In this document: positions 43,522-53,131 of the stretch, in pieces
Position numbering within the stretch: the stretch's first letter is position 1
How the letters are laid out: every line of letters begins with the position of its first letter
Assembly: GCF_022347565.1 (NCBI RefSeq)
Contig: NZ_JAKRGH010000026.1
Span: 1-64,000 of the forward strand
Reading direction: 5' to 3'
Length of the DNA stretch: 64,000 nucleotides
Origin: Vibrio sp. Of7-15
GTDB lineage: Bacteria > Pseudomonadota > Gammaproteobacteria > Enterobacterales > Vibrionaceae
Translations under genes and position numbers: made by a program
Notes under the pieces: generated by a model
Database searches by the model: none
Told to the model about the DNA's origin: nothing
Seen by the model: the letters and a program-made list of their open reading frames with translations, nothing else

Positions 43522-43530
43522 TTATTCACA
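43522..43530 (+). promoter_or_regulatory. extra DnaA box at the mioC edge
   Basis: TTATTCACA directly abutting the mioC stop; it lies outside the R1-R4 span. Confidence 0.7.
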
Positions 43531-43968
43531 TTAATCATGCAGCCAAGTGGATAACCAGGCTTCTGCTGGATCTTCTGGAACGGGATCTTGGGTCACATCA
43601 ATGTCCAATCGGGCGTTAATTCGGCCTGCTCCGAGCGTTTCTAGCAGTTGATCTGCGTGTATTCCAGCGGCGCAGTAGGTGTCATAACTCGAATCACCAA
43701 TGGCGATCACGGCGTATTTCAGGCTAGAAAGATCCGGTTTTTGGGCTTCCAATTGGGTGATGAAGGGCTGAATATTGTCAGGATATTCGCCAGCCCCATG
43801 GGTGGAGGTGATGATCAACCAGTGTCCTGTTAATGGGATCTCTTCAATCGTTGCTTCATTAAAAACATGGGTCGTAATGCCTTTTTCATTCAATAAATCA
43901 CTTAAGTGATCGGCGACGTATTCGGCGCCGCCAAGCGTGCTGCCGGTAATAATGGTGATGTTATCCAT
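43531..43968 (-). CDS. mioC: flavodoxin-like protein MioC
   Basis: A 145-residue FMN-binding flavodoxin; the FMN phosphate loop is [13 protein letters not shown] and the isoalloxazine-binding segment is [11 protein letters not shown]. Relatives support biotin synthase in vitro. It is transcribed toward and into oriC, the same orientation as in E. coli, so its transcription could influence initiation. Confidence 0.95.
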   Translation of the reverse strand: MDNITIITGSTLGGAEYVADHLSDLLNEKGITTHVFNEATIEEIPLTGHWLIITSTHGAGEYPDNIQPFITQLEAQKPDLSSLKYAVIAIGDSSYDTYCAAGIHADQLLETLGAGRINARLDIDVTQDPVPEDPAEAWLSTWLHD

Positions 43969-43992
43969 GGTTTTCCTTATGGTGATAGGTAT

Positions 43993-44019
43993 AAAAAAGG
44001 CGAGCCTTGTGCCCGCCTT
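43993..44019 (-). terminator. terminator after mnmE
   Basis: On the minus strand AAGGCG/CGCCTT with inner partial pairing and a TTTTTTAT tail. It separates mnmE from mioC. Confidence 0.75.
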
Positions 44020-44025
44020 GTTGCT

Positions 44026-45393
44026 TTATTTTCCGATACAGAATGAAGAGAAAATTCTACCTAATAGGTCGTCGGAGCTAAATTCCCCTGTGATCTCATT
44101 TAAGAATTGTTGAGTGATGCGTAACTCTTCTGCCAATATTTCACCGGCCATGTAGCCTTCAAGTTGCTGTTGACCAATCAGCAGATGTTCTGCGGCCTTA
44201 TCCAATGCTGCTAAATGGCGTCTGCGTGCCATAAAGCCGCCTTCATGGCCACCAGCAAAGCCCATGCACTCTTTTAGATGCTCACGCAGTGCATTCACGC
44301 CTTGCCCTGTTTTTGCGGATAAGCGGATGAGAGTTGGGCTACTGACATGGCAAATCCCCAGTGCTTCTTCGGTTTGATCCACTTTATTACGGATGACCGT
44401 CATACCGATATTCTCTGGTAGGCGATCAACAAAATCGGGCCAAATATCTTTGGGATCGGTGGCATCTGTGGTGGTGCCATCGACCATGAACAACACTCTG
44501 TCGGCTTGTCGGATTTCTTCCCAAGCTCGTTCAATACCAATTCGTTCTACTTCGTCAGAAGCATCACGTAGGCCTGCGGTATCGATAATGTGCAGTGGCA
44601 TGCCATCAATATGGATGTGTTCTCTTAATACATCACGAGTGGTACCTGCGATGTCTGTTACGATGGCAGACTCTTTGCCTGATAGGGCATTTAATAGGCT
44701 GGATTTACCAGCATTTGGGCGACCAGCAATAACCACTTTCATGCCTTCACGCATGATGGCGCCTTGGTTTGCTTCAGCACGAACGGCAGCAAGGTTATCA
44801 ATGATGGTTTGTAAGTCACCACTTACTTTTCCATCGGCCAGAAAGTCGATTTCTTCTTCTGGGAAATCAATCGCCGCTTCAACGTAGATACGTAGGTGGA
44901 TCAATGACTCTACCAGTTCACTGATTTTTGTCGAAAATCGTCCCTGTAGGGATTGTAATGCGGATTTGGCGGCTTCTTCTGAACTGGCATCGATTAAATC
45001 GGCAATGGCTTCTGCTTGGGTTAAATCCAGTTTATCGTTGAGGAACGCGCGTTCTGAAAATTCTCCAGGTCTGGCTGCTCGTAGGCCTTTTATTTTTAAG
45101 ATGCGCTTGATCAGCATGTCCATCACGACAGGGCCACCGTGACCTTGCAGTTCTAGTACATCTTCGCCTGTAAAAGAGTGTGGATTATTAAAAAACAGAG
45201 CGATGCCTTGGTCGAGTTCTAAGCCTGTTTCATCTTTAAAGCTGATGTACTCAGCGTAGCGGGGTTTTAAGGCTTTTCCTGTAACTTGTTCTGCGACGGT
45301 TTTGGCTAAAGGGCCAGAGACGCGGATAATGCCCACGCCACCACGGCCTGGGGGAGTTGCTTGGGCAACGATGGTATCGGTATGTTCGTTCAT
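44026..45393 (-). CDS. mnmE: tRNA modification GTPase MnmE
   Basis: Partner of MnmG in cmnm5U formation. The 455 residues comprise a folate-binding N-domain, a helical domain and an inserted G domain (P-loop [32 protein letters not shown]). The C-terminal CIGK with the catalytic-site Cys is intact. Confidence 0.98.
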   Translation of the reverse strand: MNEHTDTIVAQATPPGRGGVGIIRVSGPLAKTVAEQVTGKALKPRYAEYISFKDETGLELDQGIALFFNNPHSFTGEDVLELQGHGGPVVMDMLIKRILKIKGLRAARPGEFSERAFLNDKLDLTQAEAIADLIDASSEEAAKSALQSLQGRFSTKISELVESLIHLRIYVEAAIDFPEEEIDFLADGKVSGDLQTIIDNLAAVRAEANQGAIMREGMKVVIAGRPNAGKSSLLNALSGKESAIVTDIAGTTRDVLREHIHIDGMPLHIIDTAGLRDASDEVERIGIERAWEEIRQADRVLFMVDGTTTDATDPKDIWPDFVDRLPENIGMTVIRNKVDQTEEALGICHVSSPTLIRLSAKTGQGVNALREHLKECMGFAGGHEGGFMARRRHLAALDKAAEHLLIGQQQLEGYMAGEILAEELRITQQFLNEITGEFSSDDLLGRIFSSFCIGK

Positions 45394-45445
45394 GATTTGG
45401 GATCTTTCTTAAGACGTTGGAGCAATTGTAATCACACAAAAACAA

Positions 45446-45469
45446 AAAGGCGACCATCAGGCCGCCTTT
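45446..45469 (-). terminator. terminator between yidC and mnmE
   Basis: AAAGGCG/CGCCTTT stem with inner CC/GG pairs and a TTTTTGTTTTT tail on the minus strand. Confidence 0.8.
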
Positions 45470-45487
45470 GTCTCATTTGATAAGCAC

Positions 45488-47104
45488 TTACTTACTGTGT
45501 AAGCCTTTTTTCTCTAAGGCACGATAAATGATCGTTTGCTGAATTAGCGTTACGATGTTCGATACTAGCCAGTAAAGAACCAAACCAGATGGGAACCATA
45601 GGAAGAAGAAGGTAAACATAACCGGCATAAAGGTCATGATCTTCTGCTGCATTGGGTCTGTTACTGTTGTCGGGCTCATTTTTTGGATAAAGAACATACT
45701 TGCACCCATTAATAATGGCAGTACAAAGTATGGGTCTTGTGCGGATAAGTCTGTGATCCAACCAAAGAATGGGGTATGACGTAATTCAACCGATTCCATT
45801 AGTGCCCAGTATAGAGCAATGAAAATTGGCATCTGTAGAAGAATCGGTAAACAGCCACCCAGTGGGTTTACTTTTTCTTTCTTGTACAGCTCCATCATTT
45901 CTTGACTCATGCGCTGACGGTCGTCGCCAATACGCTCACGCATTGCTGTCAGTTTTGGTTGCAGCATACGCATTTTTGCCATTGACGTGTATTGTGCTTT
46001 TGTTAGTGGGTACATAGCACCACGCACAATAAAGGTCAGTACAATGATTGCTAGACCCCAGTTTACCACCACGCCTTGAATTGCTGATAGTAACCAGTGT
46101 AGTGGTTTCGCGATGAACCATAACCAGCCGTAATCGACGGTTAAATCTAGGTTTGGTGCGACTTCAGCCATTTGTTCTTGCAGTTTAGGGCCTACCCATA
46201 GTGTGGCTTGTAAGTTCGCCGCTTCACCATTAGCGATGGTAATGCCTGGCATACGAACGCCAATGTAACCTTGGCCACCCGCTACACGTGAATACAGCTG
46301 AGTGTCTGGTGCGTGACGTGGTATCCATGCCGATGCAAAGTAGTGCTGAAGCATGCCCGCCCAACCTTCGCCATTACTTAGGCTAAGAGATAGGTTTTTC
46401 TCTTGCATGTCATCGAAACTGTACTTTTTGTAACGCGTTTCTTGAGTTGAGTAAGCACCACCACGGTACGTTGGCATGGTTAAGCTGCCACCGTCGTCCA
46501 TTAGGTTTTGCTTCAATTGAGCGTACATTTGAACATTCGCGTTTTCACCAGACTGGTTGTCTACGTTGTATTCAACGTCAATGGCGTAGCTGTTACGCTT
46601 AAGAACGAATGTTTTGGTGTAGGTAATGCCATTTTGTACCAAGGTTAATGGAATACGCAGTTCAGACTGACCGTCTTCTAATGTGAATTCTTTTGCATCA
46701 ACACTGTACTGAGCACGGCCGGCATTCGTATCGATACCTTGTTGGCCGATCAGACCACTTTGAGCTATGTAGCTGTGGCCAGGTTCGTTTTTCAGTAATA
46801 CAAATTTTTCTTCAGAATCAAGTTCTGCATTGTATTGGTTTAGCTGGGCTGATACGACGTCACCGCCAAGAGTATCAACAGACAGAGTTAGCACATCTGT
46901 TGTGATGGTGATTAGATTTTCAGACTGAGAGGATGCCGTGATTGGTTGGCTGTCTACAGACGAATGTGCTGGTACATCACCACTTGTTTGTGTTTGTTGT
47001 GCGACACCCTGTGGTTGAGGGTTGTTATCTACATTCCACTGTTGGTACAGCAAAAATGAGACAAACAGAAGCGCGATCAACAGAATATTGCGTTGGGAGT
47101 CCAT
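45488..47104 (-). CDS. yidC: membrane protein insertase YidC
   Basis: Inserts proteins such as Foc (AtpE) into the inner membrane, alone or with Sec. The 538 residues have an N-terminal membrane anchor, a periplasmic beta-domain (about 50-330) and five membrane segments toward the C-terminus, including the hydrophilic-groove Arg in [14 protein letters not shown]. Two bp after yidD. Confidence 0.97.
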   Translation of the reverse strand: MDSQRNILLIALLFVSFLLYQQWNVDNNPQPQGVAQQTQTSGDVPAHSSVDSQPITASSQSENLITITTDVLTLSVDTLGGDVVSAQLNQYNAELDSEEKFVLLKNEPGHSYIAQSGLIGQQGIDTNAGRAQYSVDAKEFTLEDGQSELRIPLTLVQNGITYTKTFVLKRNSYAIDVEYNVDNQSGENANVQMYAQLKQNLMDDGGSLTMPTYRGGAYSTQETRYKKYSFDDMQEKNLSLSLSNGEGWAGMLQHYFASAWIPRHAPDTQLYSRVAGGQGYIGVRMPGITIANGEAANLQATLWVGPKLQEQMAEVAPNLDLTVDYGWLWFIAKPLHWLLSAIQGVVVNWGLAIIVLTFIVRGAMYPLTKAQYTSMAKMRMLQPKLTAMRERIGDDRQRMSQEMMELYKKEKVNPLGGCLPILLQMPIFIALYWALMESVELRHTPFFGWITDLSAQDPYFVLPLLMGASMFFIQKMSPTTVTDPMQQKIMTFMPVMFTFFFLWFPSGLVLYWLVSNIVTLIQQTIIYRALEKKGLHSK

Positions 47105-47106
47105 CG

Positions 47107-47364
47107 TTATTTATCTCTGTCATTGTTCTGGATTGGCGGGACGGGGTCATAACCCCCATCATTCAAAGGATGGCATTTTAATAGACGTTTGCCGGATAAC
47201 CAACACCCTTTTATCGTTCCGTGCATTTTTATTGCTTCGATAGCGTAAGTAGAACACGTAGGGGTATAACGACAGCGTGGCCCAAGAAGTGGGCTGATAG
47301 CTAGCTTATAAAAGCGAACTAGGCCAATAATTAGCCACGAGAAGGGCGAGATAGGCGATGCCAT
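47107..47364 (-). CDS. yidD: membrane protein insertion efficiency factor YidD
   Basis: An 85-residue protein with the family core [31 protein letters not shown] and conserved cysteines. Its start overlaps the rnpA end by 34 bp, typical of the rpmH-rnpA-yidD-yidC cluster. Confidence 0.95.
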   Translation of the reverse strand: MASPISPFSWLIIGLVRFYKLAISPLLGPRCRYTPTCSTYAIEAIKMHGTIKGCWLSGKRLLKCHPLNDGGYDPVPPIQNNDRDK

Positions 47365-47687
47365 AATTTATCTAACAACTTGTTCATTTCGTCATTGCTA
47401 AGCTCTTGGGCACTTTTTTTGGCGATAACGACAAAGTCTTTGGCTGGTAGCTGGTGCTGTTTAAGGCGAAAGCTTTCACGTACACGACGTTTGAACTTAT
47501 TACGTGCAACGGCAGTTTTGATCTGTTTTTTAGGAACAGCCAAACCAAGACGGGGATGAGTTAAGCCATTTTCTCGGGCGAGAATGGTAAAGTGTGGCGA
47601 GCCAGCTCTATGAGCTTGCTGAAAGACGTATTTATAATGTTCGGGAGTTAACAAACGTAACTCCCGACAGAAGGCTAGCTTATTCAA
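47331..47687 (-). CDS. rnpA: ribonuclease P protein component
   Basis: Protein cofactor of RNase P for tRNA 5'-processing. The RNR motif region ([16 protein letters not shown]) is present. No ATG exists before the conserved [12 protein letters not shown] block. Aligning to other vibrio RnpA proteins as I remember them points to TTG at 47687 (NKLAF follows), giving 118 residues; TTG at 47696 is the alternative. No Shine-Dalgarno sequence is visible in the 12 bp after the rpmH stop, so initiation probably depends on rpmH translation. Confidence 0.93.
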   Translation of the reverse strand: MNKLAFCRELRLLTPEHYKYVFQQAHRAGSPHFTILARENGLTHPRLGLAVPKKQIKTAVARNKFKRRVRESFRLKQHQLPAKDFVVIAKKSAQELSNDEMNKLLDKLWHRLSRPSRG

Positions 47688-47699
47688 AATAATCAAAGA

Positions 47700-47834
47700 T
47701 TACTTAGAAAGACGCTTACGGCCTTTAGCACGACGTGCATTGATTGTTGCGCGACCGTTCTTAGTTGCCATGCGAGCACGGAAGCCGTGGCTACGCTTGC
47801 GCTTTAGAACTGAAGGTTGAAAAGTGCGTTTCAT
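47700..47834 (-). CDS. rpmH: 50S ribosomal protein L34
   Basis: A 44-codon gene, short but unmistakable: [18 protein letters not shown] at the start and KGRKRLSK at the end. Arg/Lys-rich. It is the first gene of rpmH-rnpA-yidD-yidC, with a strong promoter upstream. TAAGG lies 7 bp before the ATG. Confidence 0.98.
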   Translation of the reverse strand: MKRTFQPSVLKRKRSHGFRARMATKNGRATINARRAKGRKRLSK

Positions 47835-47926
47835 TGGTTTTACCTTATTACTGATCAGTATTTTTCGGTTTTGTTAAGCCCGGCACTGGATGAATACGCC
47901 CAGACCCTCTTAACAAAAGAGGCGGG

Positions 47927-47955
47927 ATTGTAATCATTGACTCATAAATAGTCAA
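47927..47955 (-). promoter_or_regulatory. rpmH promoter
   Basis: On the minus strand -35 TTGACT (47950-47955), 17-bp spacer and -10 TACAAT (47927-47932), followed by a short hairpin CCTCTT-TTGTT-AAGAGG (47907-47923) in the 5' leader. Confidence 0.8.
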
Positions 47956-48023
47956 TAATCACCCAATGTTAATTTCCGGACATCGGATTATACGTTTTGT
48001 GAGCCAGAGCGCAAGGATCCTTA

Positions 48024-48758
48024 TTAGATCCCTACTTGATTTAGGAACTTTTGTAGTCGTGGATCCTGTGGATTATTAAATATTTGATCCGGCGTGCCTT
48101 GTTCTACAATCACGCCATCGTTCATGTAGATCACACGATCCGCCACTTCTTTAGCAAATTGCATTTCATGCGTTACCACCAGCATGGTTTGGTGACGGGT
48201 AGCGAGCTTTTTCATGAGCGAAAGTACTTCGCCCACCCACTCAGGATCCAAGGCTGAGGTTGGCTCATCAAACAGCAACAATTCCGCCTCTAGGGCCATG
48301 GCTCGGCCAATACCGACTCGTTGTTGTTGCCCTCCAGAGAGCGCGGCAGGGTAGCTGTCGGCGCGATCGCCAAGACCGATATCATCCAAGATGTGTTGAG
48401 CACGTTGATAGGCTTGTTCTTTATTCCAGCCACGAACCGTGATGAGTCCTTCGGCAATATTTTGTTTGGCGGTTAAATGGGCGAATAATGCGTAGTTTTG
48501 AAACACAAACCCGGTTTTTCGTCGTAGTGCCAAGATCTCTGATTTTATGTAACTTTTAGTGTCAACTCTGACATCATCGATACAGATCGAACCTTTATTA
48601 GCGGATTCTAAAAAGTTGATGCAGCGAAGGAGTGTGGATTTACCTGTGCCACTGGAGCCGATAATGACCACTATTTCACCTTTACTGATCTCTAAATCAA
48701 TGCCAGCTAAAACTGAAGTTTCACCAAATTTTTTATGGAGATTATTAATTTTTATCAT
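48024..48758 (-). CDS. amino-acid ABC transporter ATPase
   Basis: A 244-residue polar-amino-acid type ATPase with Walker A GSSGTGKST, signature LSGGQQQRVGIGRA and Walker B LLLFDEPTSALDPE. It overlaps the permease gene by 4 bp (ATGA). The neighbouring binding protein resembles the cystine receptor TcyJ, so cystine or a related amino acid is a plausible substrate. Confidence 0.93.
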   Translation of the reverse strand: MIKINNLHKKFGETSVLAGIDLEISKGEIVVIIGSSGTGKSTLLRCINFLESANKGSICIDDVRVDTKSYIKSEILALRRKTGFVFQNYALFAHLTAKQNIAEGLITVRGWNKEQAYQRAQHILDDIGLGDRADSYPAALSGGQQQRVGIGRAMALEAELLLFDEPTSALDPEWVGEVLSLMKKLATRHQTMLVVTHEMQFAKEVADRVIYMNDGVIVEQGTPDQIFNNPQDPRLQKFLNQVGI

Positions 48759-49426
48759 CGCTGGTACGCCTTATTTAGTTTCACTTCCGCCCAGATTTGT
48801 ACGCGAGTTAAAATCACCACCACGCCCCAGTAAATTAATGCGACCGCCAAAAATGCTTCGAAAAATTTAAAGCTGGAAGACGCTTCCATTTGCGCTTTTG
48901 CCATGATTTCTGCCACGCCTAGGGTAAATGCAAGCGACGTGGATTTGATCATATCAATGAAATAATTCATCAAAGAAGGCAGGGCAATACGGGTTGCCTG
49001 AGGAAGAATGATCCGCCTCATGGCCTGACTGGTTGTCATACCGACAGATAAGCTGGCTTCCATTTGAGAGCGATCAATACCGATGATAGCAGCACGAATG
49101 CTTTCGGCCATGTAGGCAGCAAAATGCAAGCTGAGGCCAATTACCGCAGCGCTAAAGGCATCTAAGCCAACAAAAATAGGGAAAACTTGTGGTAAGCCGT
49201 AATACAGTAAAAACAGCTGAACTAAGAGCGGGGTGCCGCGGAAAAAGCTGATATATAGCTGGCTGAGTTGATCCAGTACCGGAACTTTAAAGACTCGAAT
49301 ATTAGCGAGAGCAATAGCCAATGCTAATGAGAAAAATAGCCCCCAAATTGCCATCTCCATTGTTGTACCTAAATACTTTAATAAGATAGGCAACAGTTCT
49401 AGCATATACGTTAAGTCAAAACCCAT
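48755..49426 (-). CDS. amino-acid ABC transporter permease
   Basis: A 223-residue HisM-type permease with about five membrane helices; typical segments are YISFFRGTPLLVQLFLLYYGLP and the EAA loop EASLSVGMTTSQAMRRIILPQA. It lies after the binding-protein gene behind a hairpin that may reduce its expression. Confidence 0.93.
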   Translation of the reverse strand: MGFDLTYMLELLPILLKYLGTTMEMAIWGLFFSLALAIALANIRVFKVPVLDQLSQLYISFFRGTPLLVQLFLLYYGLPQVFPIFVGLDAFSAAVIGLSLHFAAYMAESIRAAIIGIDRSQMEASLSVGMTTSQAMRRIILPQATRIALPSLMNYFIDMIKSTSLAFTLGVAEIMAKAQMEASSSFKFFEAFLAVALIYWGVVVILTRVQIWAEVKLNKAYQR

Positions 49427-49464
49427 GGTGATACTCTCTTAATTTAAGGGTCTACAAAGGTGAC

Positions 49465-49492
49465 AAAACCCACTACCAAGATAGTGGGTTTT
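49465..49492 (-). terminator. intercistronic hairpin between binding protein and permease genes
   Basis: An 11-bp perfect stem AAAACCCACTA/TAGTGGGTTTT with a 6-nt loop and a TTTTG end on the minus strand. Such hairpins stabilise the upstream mRNA or cause partial termination, raising the binding protein over the membrane parts. Confidence 0.75.
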
Positions 49493-49521
49493 CGATGGTT
49501 TATGATGATAACGCGTTATAA

Positions 49522-50280
49522 TTACTTTTTCGTAATGTCGGCATCAAACCATTTTTGAGAAATTTTCGCCAGCGTACCATCTGCACGCATAGCGGCTAAG
49601 GCTTTGTTCACTTCTGGTTGTAATTTTTGACCGCGTTCATTGTTTAAAAATGGCCATGCATTTTCAATTGTTTCAAATGGTTGACCTGCTAGCTGCAGTG
49701 GTAAACCTGATTCTTTAATCAATTCAAGAGCAGACAGGCGATCCATAACAAACGCATCTGAACGCCCTAAAGCCACATCGTGTTCAATGCCTGTGTCGTA
49801 AGTTTTAATGGTGATCTTGTTGTCTTTGTCATGAGCACGCAGCAGCTGTTCGAAGTTGGATCCTAAGTTTACAGCAACGGTTTTACCATTGAGATCGTCA
49901 ATACTTTTAATGCTGTCGTTGCCCTTACGAACCGTAATTTGTGCGCCATCAACCACATATGGGTCTGCAAATAGGTATTTGGCTTGGCGCGCTTCCGTCA
50001 TGGTGATTTGGTTTGAAATGGTGTCAATGCGGCCTGTTTCCAGTAAACCGAATAGACCAGAGAAACTAGCAGTGACGTATTCCACATTATAATCGTTACG
50101 GCGAGCAATTTCGTCCCATAAATCCACTTCGAAGCCTTGGAGCTTATCTTGTTTTACGAATGTGAATGGGAAGTAGCGACCAGACATACCAACTTTTACA
50201 TCAGTGGCTGCATAAGCGGCTTGTCCTGTTGCGGCGGTAAGGGCTACGGCGGTAACAATTGTTTTAATCCAGTGTTTCAT
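49522..50280 (-). CDS. periplasmic amino-acid-binding protein (cystine-receptor like)
   Basis: A 252-residue SBP family 3 protein with a signal peptide (MKHWIKTIVTAVALTAATGQ, cleavage after AYA). Family landmarks are the FPFTF-x-GFEVDLWDEIARR start, INQITMTEARQ-like segment, and DLNGKTVAVNLGSNFEQLLR. It recalls TcyJ/FliY across its length. First gene of the three-gene transporter operon between rpmH and dnaA; the same insertion is known to me from V. cholerae. Confidence 0.9.
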   Translation of the reverse strand: MKHWIKTIVTAVALTAATGQAAYAATDVKVGMSGRYFPFTFVKQDKLQGFEVDLWDEIARRNDYNVEYVTASFSGLFGLLETGRIDTISNQITMTEARQAKYLFADPYVVDGAQITVRKGNDSIKSIDDLNGKTVAVNLGSNFEQLLRAHDKDNKITIKTYDTGIEHDVALGRSDAFVMDRLSALELIKESGLPLQLAGQPFETIENAWPFLNNERGQKLQPEVNKALAAMRADGTLAKISQKWFDADITKK

Positions 50281-50568
50281 CTGTCTACTCCTCTGCTGAC
50301 GGAAACAGGATGTTACTTTGTTCTAATAGGAATAAATAAATAACCAGAAGTTATTAAAAATAACCGAAATCATGGTCGGCGAATTATTCATCATCTGTTG
50401 ATGATCATGTGGGTAGTTATGGGAAATGTGTGGTGATCAAGGGAAAAGTAGGCCGATCTTGTGAATAACTTCGATCTTATTCACTGGATCACCGATCAAT
50501 TGCTGGCGATCCGTCACTGAGAGGTATAAAATTACTGCCCTTTTTCAATAATCTAATGGTGAGTCATC
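50281..50568 (+). promoter_or_regulatory. dnaA upstream region with DnaA boxes
   Basis: The 288-bp gap carries a perfect DnaA box TTATTCACA (50460-50468, minus) and a near match TTATTCACT (50477-50485, plus), plus at least six GATC sites (from 50403 to 50514). A TATAAA (50525-50530) is the likely -10 of dnaA; its -35 is weak. DnaA autorepression and SeqA/Dam timing are inferred. The promoter of the leftward transporter must also lie here. Confidence 0.7.
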
Positions 50569-51981
50569 GTGTCATCTTCGCTTTGGTTGCAATGCTTACA
50601 GCGCCTACAAGAAGAATTACCTACGACAGAATTTAGTATGTGGGTTCGACCGCTACAGGCTGAGTTGAATGACAATACTCTGACTCTGTTTGCGCCTAAT
50701 CGATTTGTTCTTGATTGGGTCCGCGATAAATACCTCAATAGCATCAATAGATTATTGAATGAATTTTGTGGTGCTGATGTTCCTATGCTGCGTTTTGAAG
50801 TGGGGAGTCGCCCGGTTTCTGCGCCGCCACCTGCGCCTACCCCAACCGCCGCCGATGTGGCTGCGTCTATGTCAGCGCCAGCGCAGTTGCAAGCGCGTAA
50901 GCCAGTTCATAAGTCATGGGAAACATCAGGGGCGGGCGATGAAGCGCCTGAAATTAACCACCGCTCTAACGTCAATCCAAAACACAAATTCACCAATTTT
51001 GTGGAAGGTAAATCGAACCAGTTAGGTTTAGCGGCTGCCCGCCAGGTGGCTGATAACCCTGGTGCGGCTTATAACCCATTGTTTTTATATGGTGGTACGG
51101 GTTTAGGTAAAACGCATTTGTTACACGCAGTAGGGAATGCGATCACCGATGGCAATCCTAATGCCCGGGTGGTGTACATGCATTCCGAGCGCTTTGTCCA
51201 AGATATGGTCAAAGCGCTGCAAAATAACGCCATTGAAGAATTCAAACGTTATTACCGCAGTGTGGATGCATTGCTTATTGATGATATTCAATTTTTTGCG
51301 AACAAAGAGCGCTCGCAAGAAGAGTTCTTCCACACCTTTAACGCTTTATTGGAAGGCAATCAGCAAATTATTTTAACGTCTGACCGCTACCCACGTGAAA
51401 TCAGTGGGGTAGAAGATCGTTTAAAGTCTCGTTTAGGCTGGGGTCTAACGGTTGCGATTGAACCGCCAGAGCTAGAAACTCGTGTCGCGATTTTGATGAA
51501 AAAAGCAGAAGATCATCAAATACGTTTGGCTGACGAAGTGGCTTTTTTTATCGCGAAGCGATTACGTTCAAATGTGCGTGAACTGGAAGGGGCGCTGAAT
51601 CGTGTGATTGCCAATGCGAACTTCACAGGCCGTGCCATTACCATTGATTTTGTGCGTGAAGCTCTGCGTGATTTATTGGCGTTGCAAGAAAAGCTGGTTA
51701 CCATTGATAATATTCAAAAAACGGTAGCAGAGTACTATAAAATAAAAGTGGCGGATTTATTATCTAAGCGCCGCTCTCGCTCTGTTGCTCGTCCTCGTCA
51801 GTTAGCTATGGCTTTGGCGAAAGAGCTTACCAACCACAGTTTGCCTGAAATCGGTGACGCGTTTGGTGGGCGAGACCATACAACGGTTCTGCATGCCTGT
51901 CGTAAAATTGCGCAACTTCGTGAAGAAAGCCACGATATTAAAGAAGACTATTCGAACCTGATTCGTACTTTGTCTTCATAA
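50569..51981 (+). CDS. dnaA: chromosomal replication initiator protein DnaA
   Basis: Binds the oriC boxes and melts the A/T-rich region. The 470 residues start with GTG ([17 protein letters not shown] follows). Domain I is 1-85, a Pro/Ala linker 85-130, the AAA+ domain has Walker [10 protein letters not shown] and LLIDDIQFF, and domain IV shows the DnaA signature [15 protein letters not shown]. First gene of dnaA-dnaN-recF-gyrB. Confidence 0.98.
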   Translation: MSSSLWLQCLQRLQEELPTTEFSMWVRPLQAELNDNTLTLFAPNRFVLDWVRDKYLNSINRLLNEFCGADVPMLRFEVGSRPVSAPPPAPTPTAADVAASMSAPAQLQARKPVHKSWETSGAGDEAPEINHRSNVNPKHKFTNFVEGKSNQLGLAAARQVADNPGAAYNPLFLYGGTGLGKTHLLHAVGNAITDGNPNARVVYMHSERFVQDMVKALQNNAIEEFKRYYRSVDALLIDDIQFFANKERSQEEFFHTFNALLEGNQQIILTSDRYPREISGVEDRLKSRLGWGLTVAIEPPELETRVAILMKKAEDHQIRLADEVAFFIAKRLRSNVRELEGALNRVIANANFTGRAITIDFVREALRDLLALQEKLVTIDNIQKTVAEYYKIKVADLLSKRRSRSVARPRQLAMALAKELTNHSLPEIGDAFGGRDHTTVLHACRKIAQLREESHDIKEDYSNLIRTLSS

Positions 51982-52015
51982 TTAGCCGTTACATAAGTTA
52001 ATAAGTTATCTGAAT

Positions 52016-53116
52016 ATGAAATTTACAGTTGAACGTGGACATTTACTCAAGCCTCTACAGCAAGTGTCTGGTGCATTAGGTGGTCGTCCTTCTTTGCCTA
52101 TTTTAGGTAACATCTTACTTCAGGTTGCTGATGGTTGGTTGTCCATGACGGGCACTGACTTAGAAGTAGAACTGGTTGGTAAAATTGCACTGGAAGGCGA
52201 TTTTGAAGTGGGCAGTGTGACGGTTCCTTCTCGTAAGTTTTTAGACATTTGCCGTGGCCTTCCTGATAGCGCGGTGATCACCATTGCTCTTGAAGGCGAT
52301 CGTGTTTTGATTCGCTCTGGGCGCAGTAAATTCTCTTTGGCTACCTTACCTGCCAATGATTTCCCCAATATTGAAGATTGGCAAAGTGAAGTGGAAATTA
52401 CCTTACCACAAGCCAGTCTGCGCAAGCTCATTGATAGCACTCAGTTTTCAATGGCGAACCAAGACGTTCGTTATTACCTCAACGGCATGATGTTTGAGAC
52501 GGAAGGCACCTTATTACGCTCAGTAGCGACCGATGGTCACCGTATGGCGGTATGTAATATCGAACTGGGAACCGAGCTTGCAAGTAAACAAGTGATCATG
52601 CCTCGTAAAGGGGTATTAGAGTTGGTTCGTTTGCTGGAATTTCCTGAGCAGGAAGTGACGTTGCAGATCGGTAACTCGAATTTGCGTGCATCTGTGAATA
52701 ACTTCATTTTTACCTCAAAACTGGTTGATGGTCGTTTCCCTGACTATCGCCGTGTTATGCCGCAAAGCAGCAACAAGACGTTAGAAACCAGCTGTGATGA
52801 GTTGCGTCAAGCTCTGTCTCGTGCGGCGATTTTATCCAATGAAAAATTCCGCGGTGTGCGTGTTAATTTGGCTGGCTCACAAATGTGTATTACGGCCAAT
52901 AACCCTGAGCAAGAAGAAGCAGAAGAGTTCTTGGATGTGAACTATCAGGGTGATGAGCTCGAGATCGGCTTTAACGTCAGTTATGTATTGGACGTATTAA
53001 ATGTATTAAAATGCGACCAAGTCCGTATCTCGATGACCGATGCAACCGCCAGCGCCTTAATTGAAGATTGTGCGAACGATGAAGCCATGTATGTGGTGAT
53101 GCCAATTCGCTTATAA
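52016..53116 (+). CDS. dnaN: DNA polymerase III beta clamp
   Basis: Ring-shaped processivity clamp, 366 residues in three repeated domains, starting MKFTVERGHLLKPLQQVSG and ending with the conserved MPIRL tail. 34 bp after dnaA. Confidence 0.98.
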   Translation: MKFTVERGHLLKPLQQVSGALGGRPSLPILGNILLQVADGWLSMTGTDLEVELVGKIALEGDFEVGSVTVPSRKFLDICRGLPDSAVITIALEGDRVLIRSGRSKFSLATLPANDFPNIEDWQSEVEITLPQASLRKLIDSTQFSMANQDVRYYLNGMMFETEGTLLRSVATDGHRMAVCNIELGTELASKQVIMPRKGVLELVRLLEFPEQEVTLQIGNSNLRASVNNFIFTSKLVDGRFPDYRRVMPQSSNKTLETSCDELRQALSRAAILSNEKFRGVRVNLAGSQMCITANNPEQEEAEEFLDVNYQGDELEIGFNVSYVLDVLNVLKCDQVRISMTDATASALIEDCANDEAMYVVMPIRL

Positions 53117-53131
53117 TTGGCGACATAAAAC

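Larger units (their letters stand above)
43102..43530. other. oriC: chromosome I replication origin oriC
   Basis: The 429-bp gap between mnmG and mioC matches E. coli oriC in layout. Three 13-mers start with GATCT (43235, 43248, 43260: GATCTTTTAAATA, GATCTTCTATTAG, GATCTATTATATA) beside the A/T-rich unwinding region. DnaA boxes follow: R1 (43286-43294, reverse), R2-like TTATTCACA (43392-43400), a degenerate R3-like site near 43430, R4 TTATCCACA (43466-43474) and one more TTATTCACA (43522-43530). Fourteen GATC sites lie within 43235-43516, consistent with SeqA/Dam control. DnaA melting and SeqA sequestration are inferred from the E. coli parallel. Confidence 0.95.

Noticed and set aside
44393-44887. 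A 164-codon open frame antisense to mnmE, and similar long frames antisense to ccoG, rsmB, ilvG and glyS
   Set aside because: They lie wholly inside strongly conserved genes, have no ribosome site or plausible domain content, and are explained by the codon bias of the sense gene.
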